This document shows, in pieces, positions 6,189-14,005 of a stretch of DNA of 35,242 nt; within the stretch, counting starts at the first letter, position 1, and each line of letters opens with the position of its first letter. Below the pieces are notes generated by a model. The model was not told the DNA's origin. It saw only the letters and a program-made list of their open reading frames with translations, and ran no database searches. The position numbers and the translations under genes are program-made. The stretch is from an uncultured Bacteroidales bacterium (lineage in GTDB: Bacteria; Bacteroidota; Bacteroidia; Bacteroidales; Paludibacteraceae): the NCBI GenBank assembly GCA_937910305.1, contig CALEPS010000163.1, positions 1-35,242 of the forward strand, in the 5' to 3' direction.

Positions 6189-8345
6189 ATGGCTAAAGTT
6201 TATCATGCAAATGAGATCAAGAACGTCGCAATGTTGGGCGGTTCGGGATCAGGTAAAACGACTCTGATGGAGTCGATGTTGTTCGAAAGCGGGGTTATCA
6301 AACGCCGCGGTGCGATAGAGACACAATCCACCGTGTGCGACTATTTCCCGGTAGAGAAAGAGTACGGCTACTCCGTCTTCTCAACGGTATGTAACATCGA
6401 GTTCGAGGGCAAGAAACTGAATATCATTGACTGCGCCGGTAGCGATGACTTCTGCGGCGGCACCGTAGCAGCCTTGCAGATGTGCGGATCCGCGCTCATC
6501 GTCCTTTCCGCAAACGGAGGAGTAGAGGTAGGAACCCAGAATAACTTCCGTCTCGTAGAGAAAGCACACAAACCGCTGGCTTTCGTAATCAACAAATGCG
6601 ACCATCAGGACGCAGATTTCGAGCGCACTTTCAACCAACTGAAAGAGAACTTTGGCAATAAATGTACTTTGATTCAATTCCCCGTCAACGCCGGTGCCGG
6701 CTTCAATGCCGTAATCGACGTACTGAAGGGTAAGATGCTTGTATGGAAACCCGAAGGCGGTGCTCCTGAACTCAAGGACATCCCAGCCGAGTACGCAGAC
6801 CGCGTAGAGGAGATGCGTTCGCAGCTGTCCGAGGCAGCCGCAGAGGCAGACGAGACGCTGCTGGACAAGTTCCTGGGCGAAGGACTGACCGACGAAGAGA
6901 TCATGCACGGACTCAAATCCGTCTATGCGGACGGGTCGATGTATCCGGTGATATGCTGCTCCGGACTCAAGGATATGGGTGTGCGCCGGCTCATGGACTT
7001 CCTCAACGGCATGGCTCCCAGCCCCTCGCAGTTCAGTTATCCTACCGTGGACGGCAAGAAAATCAGTCCGGACGCCGCTGCTCCGACGAGCCTCTATGTC
7101 TTCAAGACTTCCGTTGAACCGCATATCGGAGAGGTCAACTATTTCCGTGTAATGCAGGGAACCGTGCATAACGGCGACGACCTGCAGAACATGGAGCGCG
7201 GCTCGAAAGAGCGTATCTCGCAGCTCTATCAGGTAGCAGGTTCCATCCGCGTGCCGGTTGACGAGTTGGCAGCAGGAGATATCGGTGCTACTGTCAAACT
7301 CAAAGACACCCGTACCGGCAATACCCTCAACGCCAAAGAGTGCGACAACCAATACGCACCTATCAGTTATCCGCAGCCGCGCTACCGCCGCGCTATCAAG
7401 CCGGTGACCGAGAGCGACGCAGAGAAACTGGCTGCGCTCCTGACACGTTATCACGAGGAGGACCCGACATGGATCGTTGAGCAGTCCAAAGAGCTCCGCC
7501 AGATGATCGTTTCCGGTCAGGGCGAGTTCCACCTCCGCACCCTCAAATGGCGTCTGGAAAACAACGACAAGATGCCGATCGAGTTCAGCGAACCGCGTAT
7601 CCCGTACCGTGAGACCATCACCAAGGCTGCGCGTGCAGACTACCGTCATAAGAAACAGTCCGGCGGTGCCGGTCAGTTCGGAGAGGTACACCTCATCGTT
7701 GAACCCTATGAGGAAGGAGTACCTGTCAAAGAGACCTATAAATTCGGCAACCAAGAGTACAAAGTGTCCGTCAAAGACCAGCAGGAGATCAACCTGGAGT
7801 GGGGTGGCAAACTGATCATCATCAACTCCATCGTCGGCGGTGCTATCGATGCACGTTTCATCCCTGCTATCGTAAAAGGTATTATGGACCGAATGGAGCA
7901 AGGACCTCTGACCGGTTCTTACGCCCGCGACGTGCGCGTCATTATTTATGACGGTAAGATGCACCCGGTTGACTCGAACGAAATCTCGTTCCGTCTGGCA
8001 GGCCGTAACGCCTTCGCGCAAGCCTTCAAAGAGGCGAACCCGAAAGTGCTGGAGCCGGTTTATGACCTGGAGGTCTTCGTGCCGTCCGAGATCATGGGTG
8101 ATGTGATGAGCGACATCAACGGCCGCCGCGGTATGGTAATGGGTATGGAGACAGAGAAGAGCTTCACCCGCCTCAAAGCGCAAGTGCCTCTGAAAGAGCT
8201 GGCTTCGTACTCCACGACACTCTCGTCGCTCACCGGAGGACGCGCTACCTTCACCATGGCGTTCAACTCCTACCAACTCGTTCCGGCTGACGTACAAGAG
8301 AAACTGCTTGCCGCTTACGCCGCTTCGCAGACAGAGGAAGAATAA
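6189..8345 (+). CDS. EF-G paralogue (EF-G2-like translation factor)
   Basis: At 718 residues this has the full length and domain order of EF-G: G domain (about 1-280), domain II (about 305-400), domains III-V (PYRETITKAARADYRHKKQSGGAGQFG within IV, PLKELASYSTTLSSLTGGRATFTM in V). The P-loop reads GGSGSGKT (17-24) and G4 reads NKCD (135-138). G3 is DCAGSDDF (81-88): the catalytic His of the usual DTPGHVDF is Ser85, and the switch I RGIT motif is missing. This matches the Bacteroides EF-G2 class, reported to drive translocation without GTP hydrolysis and to matter under starvation and in gut colonisation. It is a single-gene unit with its own promoter and terminator. Canonical EF-G must be encoded elsewhere. 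The paralogue assignment is strong; loss of GTPase activity is inference. Confidence 0.88.
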   Translation: MAKVYHANEIKNVAMLGGSGSGKTTLMESMLFESGVIKRRGAIETQSTVCDYFPVEKEYGYSVFSTVCNIEFEGKKLNIIDCAGSDDFCGGTVAALQMCGSALIVLSANGGVEVGTQNNFRLVEKAHKPLAFVINKCDHQDADFERTFNQLKENFGNKCTLIQFPVNAGAGFNAVIDVLKGKMLVWKPEGGAPELKDIPAEYADRVEEMRSQLSEAAAEADETLLDKFLGEGLTDEEIMHGLKSVYADGSMYPVICCSGLKDMGVRRLMDFLNGMAPSPSQFSYPTVDGKKISPDAAAPTSLYVFKTSVEPHIGEVNYFRVMQGTVHNGDDLQNMERGSKERISQLYQVAGSIRVPVDELAAGDIGATVKLKDTRTGNTLNAKECDNQYAPISYPQPRYRRAIKPVTESDAEKLAALLTRYHEEDPTWIVEQSKELRQMIVSGQGEFHLRTLKWRLENNDKMPIEFSEPRIPYRETITKAARADYRHKKQSGGAGQFGEVHLIVEPYEEGVPVKETYKFGNQEYKVSVKDQQEINLEWGGKLIIINSIVGGAIDARFIPAIVKGIMDRMEQGPLTGSYARDVRVIIYDGKMHPVDSNEISFRLAGRNAFAQAFKEANPKVLEPVYDLEVFVPSEIMGDVMSDINGRRGMVMGMETEKSFTRLKAQVPLKELASYSTTLSSLTGGRATFTMAFNSYQLVPADVQEKLLAAYAASQTEEE

Positions 8346-8366
8346 AATCATGTACGAAGGACAGAT

Positions 8367-8408
8367 GTACGATGTACGATGTACGATGTACGATGTACGA
8401 TGTACGAT
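8367..8408. repeat. GTACGAT heptamer array
   Basis: Six perfect GTACGAT units just after the EF-G-like stop codon and before its terminator, so they lie within the 3' untranslated region of that message. Confidence 0.95.
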
Positions 8409-8432
8409 GTACCAAGGGACTAAGTACAAAAG

Positions 8433-8459
8433 AAAAGAGCCGCATTCCGCGGCTCTTTT
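8433..8459 (+). terminator. Intrinsic terminator, probably bidirectional
   Basis: The stem AAAAGAGCCGC (8433-8443) and GCGGCTCTTTT (8449-8459) with a 5-nt loop is followed by T residues. On the other strand it is also followed by T after the stem. It sits between two convergent genes and can serve both. Confidence 0.9.
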
Positions 8460-8460
8460 T

Positions 8461-8495
8461 AATTCTCAATTCTCAATTCTCAATTCTCAATTCTC
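8461..8495. repeat. AATTCTC heptamer array
   Basis: Five perfect AATTCTC units between the terminator and the stop codon of the DUF2490 gene. Confidence 0.95.
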
Positions 8496-8498
8496 AAC

Positions 8499-9419
8499 TT
8501 ACTTCCCCGGGCTGGCGTTGAAACTGTATGCCACGCCGATGGCGTGCTGGAACGACCGTTCCTCCGTCAGAATGATCTTCTGGCTGTTGGGCTTCACATT
8601 CACGTCACGGTCGTATCCGTAGTTGAAACGGTAGTAGAAATCCAGCGAACTGCGTCTGGTGAGCCTCCAAACGACACCCAATCCTGTGCGCACACGGCGG
8701 ACGTATTGGTGACCGCTGTTAGTAGGGTCATTATTGGTGTAATACTGCTGCAACTCATTGGCATTCAGCGTATTGACCACCTCGCACCAGATATAGGGCT
8801 TGAGCGGCTTGCTGACCGCATGGTACGCCACTTCTACCTTGCTCCTCAGATACCAGTCCGCGCGGTTATGCTCATAGCACCCCGTAGCGGTATGGAGGTC
8901 GATATCGCCCATGCGGATCTCTGTCATAAACCGCTCACGGAGCGAGAAAGACCAATTCTCATAACGGTACGAACCGGTGACGCCGAAGAAGACCCGGTGG
9001 CGCATGATCTTCTCTACCGCCGTCGTGTCTTTCTTCATCAGTTTCAGTACATACCCCGCGTCGGCTTTGATGTATTTAAACTGCGGGTGCTTGTAACTGA
9101 GAGTGAGGGTGGTGTAGGACTTGTTGAAATCCGGTCCGAGCAATGCAGTGGTTGTGCCTGAGGTCGTCTGCAGAGCAGTGGAGTTGACCATGTCGAAACG
9201 CAGATCCTCGTCCAGCGATAGACCGAGACCGTTGTCCCAACGCCAATGCACATCCGCTCCCACGCGCAACTGGGCACTATGGGAAGTAGAATTGCGGGTC
9301 TCGGTATAATTCCATCCGTAGGCGTACAGCGGCAAAAAAAACAGGAAGAGTAGGGCTTTCGACCTTCGGCTTTCGACTTTCGACTTTCGACTTTCGACTA
9401 TTGACTTTATTCTTCTCAT
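8499..9419 (-). CDS. DUF2490-type outer-membrane beta-barrel protein
   Basis: A 306-residue protein with an N-terminal hydrophobic segment (ALLFLFFLPLYAYG) that looks like a signal peptide. Alternating amphipathic strands follow, rich in Tyr, Trp and Arg (WSFSLRERFMTEIRM, SLDFYYRFNYGYDRD), as expected for an outer-membrane barrel. Bacteroidota genomes commonly place DUF2490 beside DUF4956 and VTC-domain genes, exactly as here. Its ATG overlaps the stop of the DUF4956 gene as ATGA, so the two are translationally coupled. The first ~20 residues (SIVESRKSKVESRRSKA) are written by a heptamer array, giving an unusually basic leader before the signal sequence. Function within the cluster is unknown. 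Confidence 0.75.
   Translation of the reverse strand: MRRIKSIVESRKSKVESRRSKALLFLFFLPLYAYGWNYTETRNSTSHSAQLRVGADVHWRWDNGLGLSLDEDLRFDMVNSTALQTTSGTTTALLGPDFNKSYTTLTLSYKHPQFKYIKADAGYVLKLMKKDTTAVEKIMRHRVFFGVTGSYRYENWSFSLRERFMTEIRMGDIDLHTATGCYEHNRADWYLRSKVEVAYHAVSKPLKPYIWCEVVNTLNANELQQYYTNNDPTNSGHQYVRRVRTGLGVVWRLTRRSSLDFYYRFNYGYDRDVNVKPNSQKIILTEERSFQHAIGVAYSFNASPGK
9357..9405 (-). repeat. TTTCGAC heptamer array in the DUF2490 N-terminus
   Basis: Seven units (TTTCGAC, CTTCGGC, four TTTCGAC, TATTGAC) encode the basic pre-signal stretch ESRKSKVESRRSK. The related TTTTGAC/TTTCGAC family lies at 13240-13288. Confidence 0.9.
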
Positions 9420-10171
9420 TTGAATTTCGTTATTTGGTCAATGGAATTATGAATCTTGCCTTTCTCCAGCTTGTAACTCACGTTGATATAAGCCACATCG
9501 CGCAGAAAATCAATGTGTCCGATCTCTACATCTACGATCTCCAAGCCGGTACGCTCTTTGAGGTCTGCCAACAGTTCAGCCCTGCGTTCGGGCTTAATGT
9601 TCTCGATCTTCTCATAGAGGATGATTTTCTTCGACAGATGGTTGCGCACCTGCCATGCTTCAAATATCCAAGCCATGCAGACAATGATGATGTTCGCAAT
9701 CAGCAACAGGTACCACGCCAAGCCGTCCGCCTTGAGACTCAGTGAGTTGATCACCGAGACCGCGATAACGAGAAACATGTAGTTCATTTCACGCATCGGC
9801 ACGGTTTCCGTTCTGTAACGGATCATGCCGAAGATAGCGAACAGACCGAGTACGAAACCGGTCTGGATGTCCAGTATCTGCATCAGCCACAGCAGCAGGA
9901 ACATACCGGACGAGAACAGCATAAACTGCACATAATAGTCGCGCCGGCGGCTGTAGCGGAAATAAACACCGTAGAGCAAGATCCACGATACCAGCAGGTT
10001 AAAGAGGAACATGAGCGGCATGGTGATGATGTTTTCGCTGATACCGATAAAATCAGCAATGGAATGCATGAGATACGAAATGCTGTCGCTTGTGCCGAAA
10101 CGCTCGGCGATAGACGGATCGTTCTCTAAAAACTCCAACGTGGGGTTGGCTAAATCTACTTGAAATAACAT
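9416..10171 (-). CDS. DUF4956 membrane protein
   Basis: A 251-residue protein with about four membrane spans between residues 45 and 170 and a soluble C-terminal domain. The diagnostic DUF4956 stretch is present as GLFAIFGMIRYRTETVPMRE, followed by another membrane span. Genes of this family sit next to VTC-domain (polyphosphate polymerase-like) genes in many bacteria and are presumed to be functional partners in the membrane. Here it follows the VTC gene by 61 bp, a gap partly filled by a heptamer array, and overlaps the DUF2490 start by 4 bp. Biochemical role unknown. Confidence 0.85.
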   Translation of the reverse strand: MLFQVDLANPTLEFLENDPSIAERFGTSDSISYLMHSIADFIGISENIITMPLMFLFNLLVSWILLYGVYFRYSRRRDYYVQFMLFSSGMFLLLWLMQILDIQTGFVLGLFAIFGMIRYRTETVPMREMNYMFLVIAVSVINSLSLKADGLAWYLLLIANIIIVCMAWIFEAWQVRNHLSKKIILYEKIENIKPERRAELLADLKERTGLEIVDVEIGHIDFLRDVAYINVSYKLEKGKIHNSIDQITKFK

Positions 10172-10209
10172 ATTTCTTAAACTTTTTACTTATTTACTTA
10201 TAAAACTTC

Positions 10210-10237
10210 TTTCAACTCTCAACTTTCAACATTCAAC
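10210..10237. repeat. TTTCAAC heptamer array
   Basis: Four units (TTTCAAC, TCTCAAC, TTTCAAC, ATTCAAC). They overlap the stop codon of the VTC-domain gene at 10233-10235. Confidence 0.85.
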
Positions 10238-11033
10238 TCTCTAAAAGCATTTTCTCAATCAGACGGATCTTTTTCTTGAATCGGTTGCGTTTGAGCCCCG
10301 GTGTGGTGAGCGCCGTACCGATACAGTATTTGCTGATTTTGAACGGGTGGACGCGGTGGGCAAGCATGATGTCCGTCATTCGCGAAGGTACGTTGCCGTC
10401 GCGTTTGAGTTCGATAATCACCAGGTCGCTGAAACTCATTACCTCGCCGCTCACCACATTGTCCCATACCAGGTCCATGTCGATCGTCAGCCGTTCGGTC
10501 TTGGCTTTGTTGACCAGCGTGATACGATGGAATTTGGTCCATAGATGCGGACTGATGCTATCCCATGTATAACGGCTCTTGGTGTCGATAAACCCGGCTA
10601 CGGTCACTTCTTCGTCCGGACGGCGTTTGTGCTTCAGGACGCTCTTTGTCTCGGCGCAGATGTCGAAACCCGGCACCACGATGCGTTTCTTGCTGGTGCG
10701 GCCCTTGTTGTTCTTGCGCTTGATCTCCAGAAAAGTCAGGTTGCTGTCCACGTACTGCCGCACGCGGATCTTCTGGCGCACTAATTGCCGGTCATGGTGG
10801 CGGAGGTACATATCCATGTCCTCTGTGTCGTAGTACATGGTGTCGTAGGTGGCAATCCGCTTGCCGTCTATCTCCTGGGCATAGTAATCCTCTTTCGCCA
10901 TTTCCAGAATAGACGGCAAAACCGCAATCGGCACCGCATATTTGGTGTCGATGCGATTCATCAGTTTAACGCCCTCCATCTCGCTTAGGCTGATGGGGGA
11001 AAAAGAGGCTATTATATCTGCAATCTGTGCCAT
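10233..11033 (-). CDS. VTC-domain protein (polyphosphate polymerase-like)
   Basis: The 266-residue protein carries the VTC/CYTH-type tunnel motifs in order: NRIDTKY (about 26-32), TMYYDTEDMD, VRQKIRVRQY, LEIKRKNNKGRTSKKR (basic nucleotide/phosphate-binding strand) and VIIELKRDG near the C-terminus. Eukaryotic VTC4 makes polyphosphate from ATP; bacterial homologues are annotated as polyphosphate polymerase domain proteins, but few have been tested. It is the third gene in the minus-strand run and directly precedes DUF4956, its usual partner. A GC-rich palindrome sits in the 39-bp gap before it. Family call strong; enzymatic activity inferred. Confidence 0.85.
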   Translation of the reverse strand: MAQIADIIASFSPISLSEMEGVKLMNRIDTKYAVPIAVLPSILEMAKEDYYAQEIDGKRIATYDTMYYDTEDMDMYLRHHDRQLVRQKIRVRQYVDSNLTFLEIKRKNNKGRTSKKRIVVPGFDICAETKSVLKHKRRPDEEVTVAGFIDTKSRYTWDSISPHLWTKFHRITLVNKAKTERLTIDMDLVWDNVVSGEVMSFSDLVIIELKRDGNVPSRMTDIMLAHRVHPFKISKYCIGTALTTPGLKRNRFKKKIRLIEKMLLES

Positions 11034-11036
11034 CTG

Positions 11037-11074
11037 TCTCTCCCTCCCCTTGTGGGGAGGGCTGGGGTGGGGTT
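11037..11074. repeat. REP-like palindrome, copy 1
   Basis: The palindrome CCCTCCCC-TTGT-GGGGAGGG (11042-11061) is followed by the tail CTGGGGTGGGGTT. It fills the gap between the start of the VTC gene and the stop of the upstream small gene. Related copies lie at 19926, 25059 and 25177. Confidence 0.85.
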
Positions 11075-11501
11075 ACTTATCAGAGAAGATATATTCGAAT
11101 ACCTTGACGGAGAAGAGTTTTCCATTCGGCAGATAGTTGTATTGTTTCGCTTTCGTGCCGTCCTCGTTCCATTCGTACTTGCGGATGCGTACAGGACGGT
11201 TGCGGTCGTTGTATTCAACCTCCTCCACAACCTTACCGGTGACATCGTCATAGGTGCTGGTCACGCGGCTGCGCTGACCGTAGGAAGCATACTCGATCTC
11301 CTCGATACAGCGTCCCTGCGCATCATATACCTTCACGTGGTCCAGCCAGCGCGTCTTGGTCTTGGCGTCGGTGTTCCATTCTTTGACGGTGAGGTTCTTG
11401 CGTTTCTCGCGTTTTGCCAATTGCTCCGGAGTCAACAGACTCTGAGCCGTAGCCGTACCTGCTAATAAGATACAAACTAAAATATAAATGAACTTTTTCA
11501 T
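11073..11501 (-). CDS. Small secreted protein of unknown function
   Basis: The 142-residue protein starts at ATG 11499-11501 (MKKFIYILVCILLAGTATAQ), a clear Sec signal peptide with probable cleavage after TATA. I prefer this ATG over an in-frame upstream TTG because the signal peptide begins there. The mature part is rich in charged residues and has repeated Y/E-rich strands (KVYDAQGRCIEEIEYAS, TGKVVEEVEYNDRNRP, KYEWNEDG), resembling the short repeats of MORN- or RHS-like proteins, but I recognise no defined family. It lies between the Cthe_2159-like gene and the VTC gene in the same orientation. Confidence 0.7.
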   Translation of the reverse strand: MKKFIYILVCILLAGTATAQSLLTPEQLAKREKRKNLTVKEWNTDAKTKTRWLDHVKVYDAQGRCIEEIEYASYGQRSRVTSTYDDVTGKVVEEVEYNDRNRPVRIRKYEWNEDGTKAKQYNYLPNGKLFSVKVFEYIFSDK

Positions 11502-11514
11502 TACTATCAACTTC

Positions 11515-11556
11515 TTTCAACTTTCAACTTTCAACTTTCAACTTTCAACTTTCAAC
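11515..11556. repeat. TTTCAAC heptamer array, perfect
   Basis: Six perfect TTTCAAC units between the small secreted protein gene and the Cthe_2159-like gene. Confidence 0.95.
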
Positions 11557-11561
11557 TCCCA

Positions 11562-13226
11562 TCACCATCCGCCGGGACCGTGTCCACCTCCGCCACCGCC
11601 GGGACCGCCGCCGGAGTTGCCTCCGCTATAGCTGTTCAGCGAGACGGAAGAGCCGCCGCTGACGGAAGCAGGGTAGTAACCCATACCGTTGAAGATCGCA
11701 GTGCCGGATGCTGTTACACCGGATTTGAGAGTAGGCGTTGAAGCGCCGGAAACGACCAGACCGCTACCGCCGCTGGACGGAGTCTTGAAGGCGAACACAT
11801 CGCTTCCTACGGTCAAGGCGTACCATGTGTTCTTGCTCCATGAGGAAGCCGAATAGCAACTCTGGCTGAGACTTGCACCGCTCTCTAATCCGCCTATCGC
11901 AACAATCGTACCGCCTTGGACGTAAAGCTTCTTACCGCCTTCCGTGTTGGCGTCCAACGCCACTTCCGGCGATGAGGAACCGATCGCATAGACCACTCCG
12001 CCTTTGATATACATATTGCCGTTCGAGTCAATACCGTCATTGCCCGTGGAGTAAGCCATGACGCAACCGCCGCTGATGGTCAGATCGCCCGCAGAGTTGA
12101 TAGCGTCGTCCGAAGACTGTACATACACTTTGCCGCCGGAGATAGTGATCGTACCTTTGGCTTCCATGCCTTCCGGAGTGCTGCTGTCGGAAGAGGACGA
12201 ACCGCCCCAACCGCCTCTGCCGCCGGAGGTTGAAGTACCGGTGCAGATCAACTGGATATCGCCGTCCGAGATAGTGATGTTACCTGCGGAAATGATAGTG
12301 TTGTTCTCTTTCTTGCCGGCTTTGATACATTTGTATTGGCTGGTCACGCGGATCGTGCCGCCTAATATATTCACGTTTCCGAATGCCACGATGCCTTTGT
12401 CCCCTGCTTTGGTGATAGTGATCTCGCCGCCGGAGATAACGATATTCGTCGTGTCGCTCTGAATACCGTCCGCATCAGCTGTGATTGTCAGAGTACCGCC
12501 TGCAATAGTGATCGTCGAGTCGCACTGTACACCGTCGCTTCCGGCCGTGATAGTGGTCGTGCCGCCGCTGATATACAACGCGTCGTTGGCGTGCAGACCG
12601 TCGCTCGCGGCATTCAGTACAAACGTACCAGCTTCGCTCGTCAGATGGATATAGTCGTCACTCGCGATAGCGTGTTTGTAATTGCCTTTGACAGTCAATG
12701 TGCCCGAACCGGAGAAGATCAGCTGACCCTCGCTGAAGAACGCCGCCTTGCGGTCCTCTGTTGAGGAGGCGTAACTGCTGCCGTCCGTCAGACTGTTCGT
12801 GCCGTTCACTACCACATAGCATTTCTTGTGGCATTGGTTGTTAATCGCCGGACCGTCCGAACAGGTCAGCGTCAGACCGTTCAGCACGATCTGCTGTTTG
12901 ATAGAGCCGTAAATGGAGATCTGTCCTGTTCCGTTACCGCTCAGTATATACGTTACCAGCCGCGTCACGGCGGAGTTGATCGTCACATAACCGTTCTCGT
13001 TCGTAACCGTGATACTGTCGATTGCGCCGGTCACGGAAGCTTCGCTGCCACTCCATGAAATATACAAGGTGTCAGACCAGACTTGGTTGGTGACATCATT
13101 GTCTGTGGTGTCATTCACTTCGCCGGAACCGCTGTCCGTCGTTCCGCTGTTGTTAGTCGGCGCATTGTACTCTGTGCAGGCTGCCATCCCGACAACCGTC
13201 AGCACTAACCATAAAATCTTTTTCAT
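11562..13226 (-). CDS. Cthe_2159-like (carbohydrate-binding) beta-helix lipoprotein
   Basis: 554 residues with a lipoprotein signal (MKKILWLVLTVVGMAAC, lipobox ending at Cys17). The centre is a long right-handed beta-helix-like repeat with the refrain ISGGTTTITAGSDGVQCD, ADGIQSDT, SDDAINSAGDLTISGG and NDGIDSNGNMYIKGG. This D(G/A)I pattern marks the Cthe_2159/DUF4353 carbohydrate-binding family, some of whose members bind pectin or cellulose and calcium. The last ~20 residues are almost all Gly, Ser and His. Related proteins are often found near VTC and DUF4956 genes, consistent with the run of genes here. It has its own promoter at 13303-13333, and a heptamer array forms much of its 5' leader. 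Confidence 0.85.
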   Translation of the reverse strand: MKKILWLVLTVVGMAACTEYNAPTNNSGTTDSGSGEVNDTTDNDVTNQVWSDTLYISWSGSEASVTGAIDSITVTNENGYVTINSAVTRLVTYILSGNGTGQISIYGSIKQQIVLNGLTLTCSDGPAINNQCHKKCYVVVNGTNSLTDGSSYASSTEDRKAAFFSEGQLIFSGSGTLTVKGNYKHAIASDDYIHLTSEAGTFVLNAASDGLHANDALYISGGTTTITAGSDGVQCDSTITIAGGTLTITADADGIQSDTTNIVISGGEITITKAGDKGIVAFGNVNILGGTIRVTSQYKCIKAGKKENNTIISAGNITISDGDIQLICTGTSTSGGRGGWGGSSSSDSSTPEGMEAKGTITISGGKVYVQSSDDAINSAGDLTISGGCVMAYSTGNDGIDSNGNMYIKGGVVYAIGSSSPEVALDANTEGGKKLYVQGGTIVAIGGLESGASLSQSCYSASSWSKNTWYALTVGSDVFAFKTPSSGGSGLVVSGASTPTLKSGVTASGTAIFNGMGYYPASVSGGSSVSLNSYSGGNSGGGPGGGGGGHGPGGW

Positions 13227-13239
13227 ATATCTTTATATC

Positions 13240-13288
13240 TTTTGACTTTCGACTTTTGACTTTTGACTTTCGACTTTTGACTTTTGAC
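13240..13288 (-). repeat. TTTTGAC/TTTCGAC array with 21-bp superperiod
   Basis: Seven units in the order T,C,T,T,C,T,T (T = TTTTGAC, C = TTTCGAC), giving a 21-bp higher-order period. It lies between the promoter and the start of the Cthe_2159-like gene, that is in its 5' leader, and also supplies the junk C-terminus of the AraC remnant. Confidence 0.95.
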
Positions 13289-13302
13289 CTGCAAAAATTG
13301 TG

Positions 13303-13333
13303 CAAAAGTACACATAATTTATGAAACGAGCAA
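13303..13333 (-). promoter_or_regulatory. Promoter of the Cthe_2159-like gene
   Basis: On the minus strand, TTG (13331-13333), a 20-bp spacer and TACTTTTG (13310-13303). It probably drives the whole minus-strand run down to 8499. Confidence 0.85.
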
Positions 13334-13857
13334 AAAAATACACCTTTTTCTTAATAAAAGTATTGAATCTATTAAGAAATAACCCTGTTCCCCTTCCTGT
13401 ATAGCGGAGCACTTGTATGATGTCTCGTACTTTGATGAATTGTTCATCCGTCAAAGTGAGTGCCGGGCGGTGGTGGTATTTCTGGTAGTCGATGAATGAC
13501 TCGCGGTGGATAATACTCTTGTACATGGACGGAGAGATGATGATGAGCGTAGCGCGGTAATCAGGAGAGACGGTACTGTAGGTGAATATATGGTTCGGAA
13601 GCGTCACGCCTATGTCTTGGGGCGCAAAATGACGAGGCTGCAGGTCGTACATAAAAGTCGCGCTGCCAACCGTGCACATGCCTATAACCAGATTTTCGGA
13701 CTGAAAAGGACGTTCTTTGGTCGGCATTGAACCCACTTCCACTACTACCACGCCCTGTTGGTCGATATGGTCTTGAAACAGGATAGGGTGTTGCTTTTCG
13801 GGTATGGTTTGCATAGTCGTCTCTCTAAAATGAGTGTTTTTGTTAATAAAAAGCGTA

Positions 13858-13888
13858 CAAAGATACTGCTTTTTTTTTATTCTGCCAA
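13858..13888 (-). promoter_or_regulatory. Promoter of the AraC remnant
   Basis: On the minus strand, TTG (13886-13888), a 20-bp spacer and TATCTTTG (13865-13858), about 45 bp upstream of ATG 13814. Confidence 0.8.
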
Positions 13889-13919
13889 AAAAAAGAGACT
13901 TTTTCGTAATAATTCGCTT

Positions 13920-13937
13920 CCATAACCCATTTTATGG
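13920..13937. other. Short inverted repeat in a divergent intergenic region
   Basis: CCATAA (13920-13925) and TTATGG (13932-13937) with a 6-bp spacer. It lies between the AraC remnant promoter and the cardiolipin synthase-like gene and could be an operator, possibly for the former AraC protein. No Bacteroidota promoter match was found for the plus-strand gene. Confidence 0.35.
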
Positions 13938-14005
13938 CTGCTATGCCTATCAAGATATTATAAAAACATTGCCTTTGGCATAATTTTTGTTATAAATAAC
14001 AACTG

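Larger units (their letters stand above)
13233..13814 (-). pseudogene. AraC-family regulator remnant lacking its DNA-binding domain
   Basis: The first ~145 residues resemble the N-terminal cupin-like sensor of Bacteroidales AraC regulators (LVIGMCTVGSATFMYDLQPR, QDIGVTLPNHIFTYSTVSPDY, then the Pro-rich YHHRPALTLTDEQF). After about residue 145 the sequence becomes AT-rich and Phe/Tyr-rich, passes through the promoter of the next gene, and ends in a heptamer-encoded tail (KSKVESQ twice). The two helix-turn-helix motifs of AraC proteins are absent in all minus-strand frames downstream. It retains a perfect promoter. I read it as a truncated gene; a free-standing sensor domain is possible but less likely. 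Confidence 0.7.

Noticed and set aside
5894..6206. Minus-strand ORFs of 74-88 residues upstream of the EF-G-like gene
   Set aside because: They cover the promoter and the GTCACCC array and give repeat-like peptides (VTGDG) with no gene character.
6381..8429. 682-residue open frame antisense to the EF-G-like gene
   Set aside because: Long antisense frames are common opposite highly biased genes; it has no recognisable domain and its start lies in the GTACGAT array.
13960..14005. Promoter for the cardiolipin synthase-like gene around the TAATTTTTG at 13980
   Set aside because: The spacing between TTG and the TAATTTTTG sequence is far too short for the consensus seen at the other promoters.
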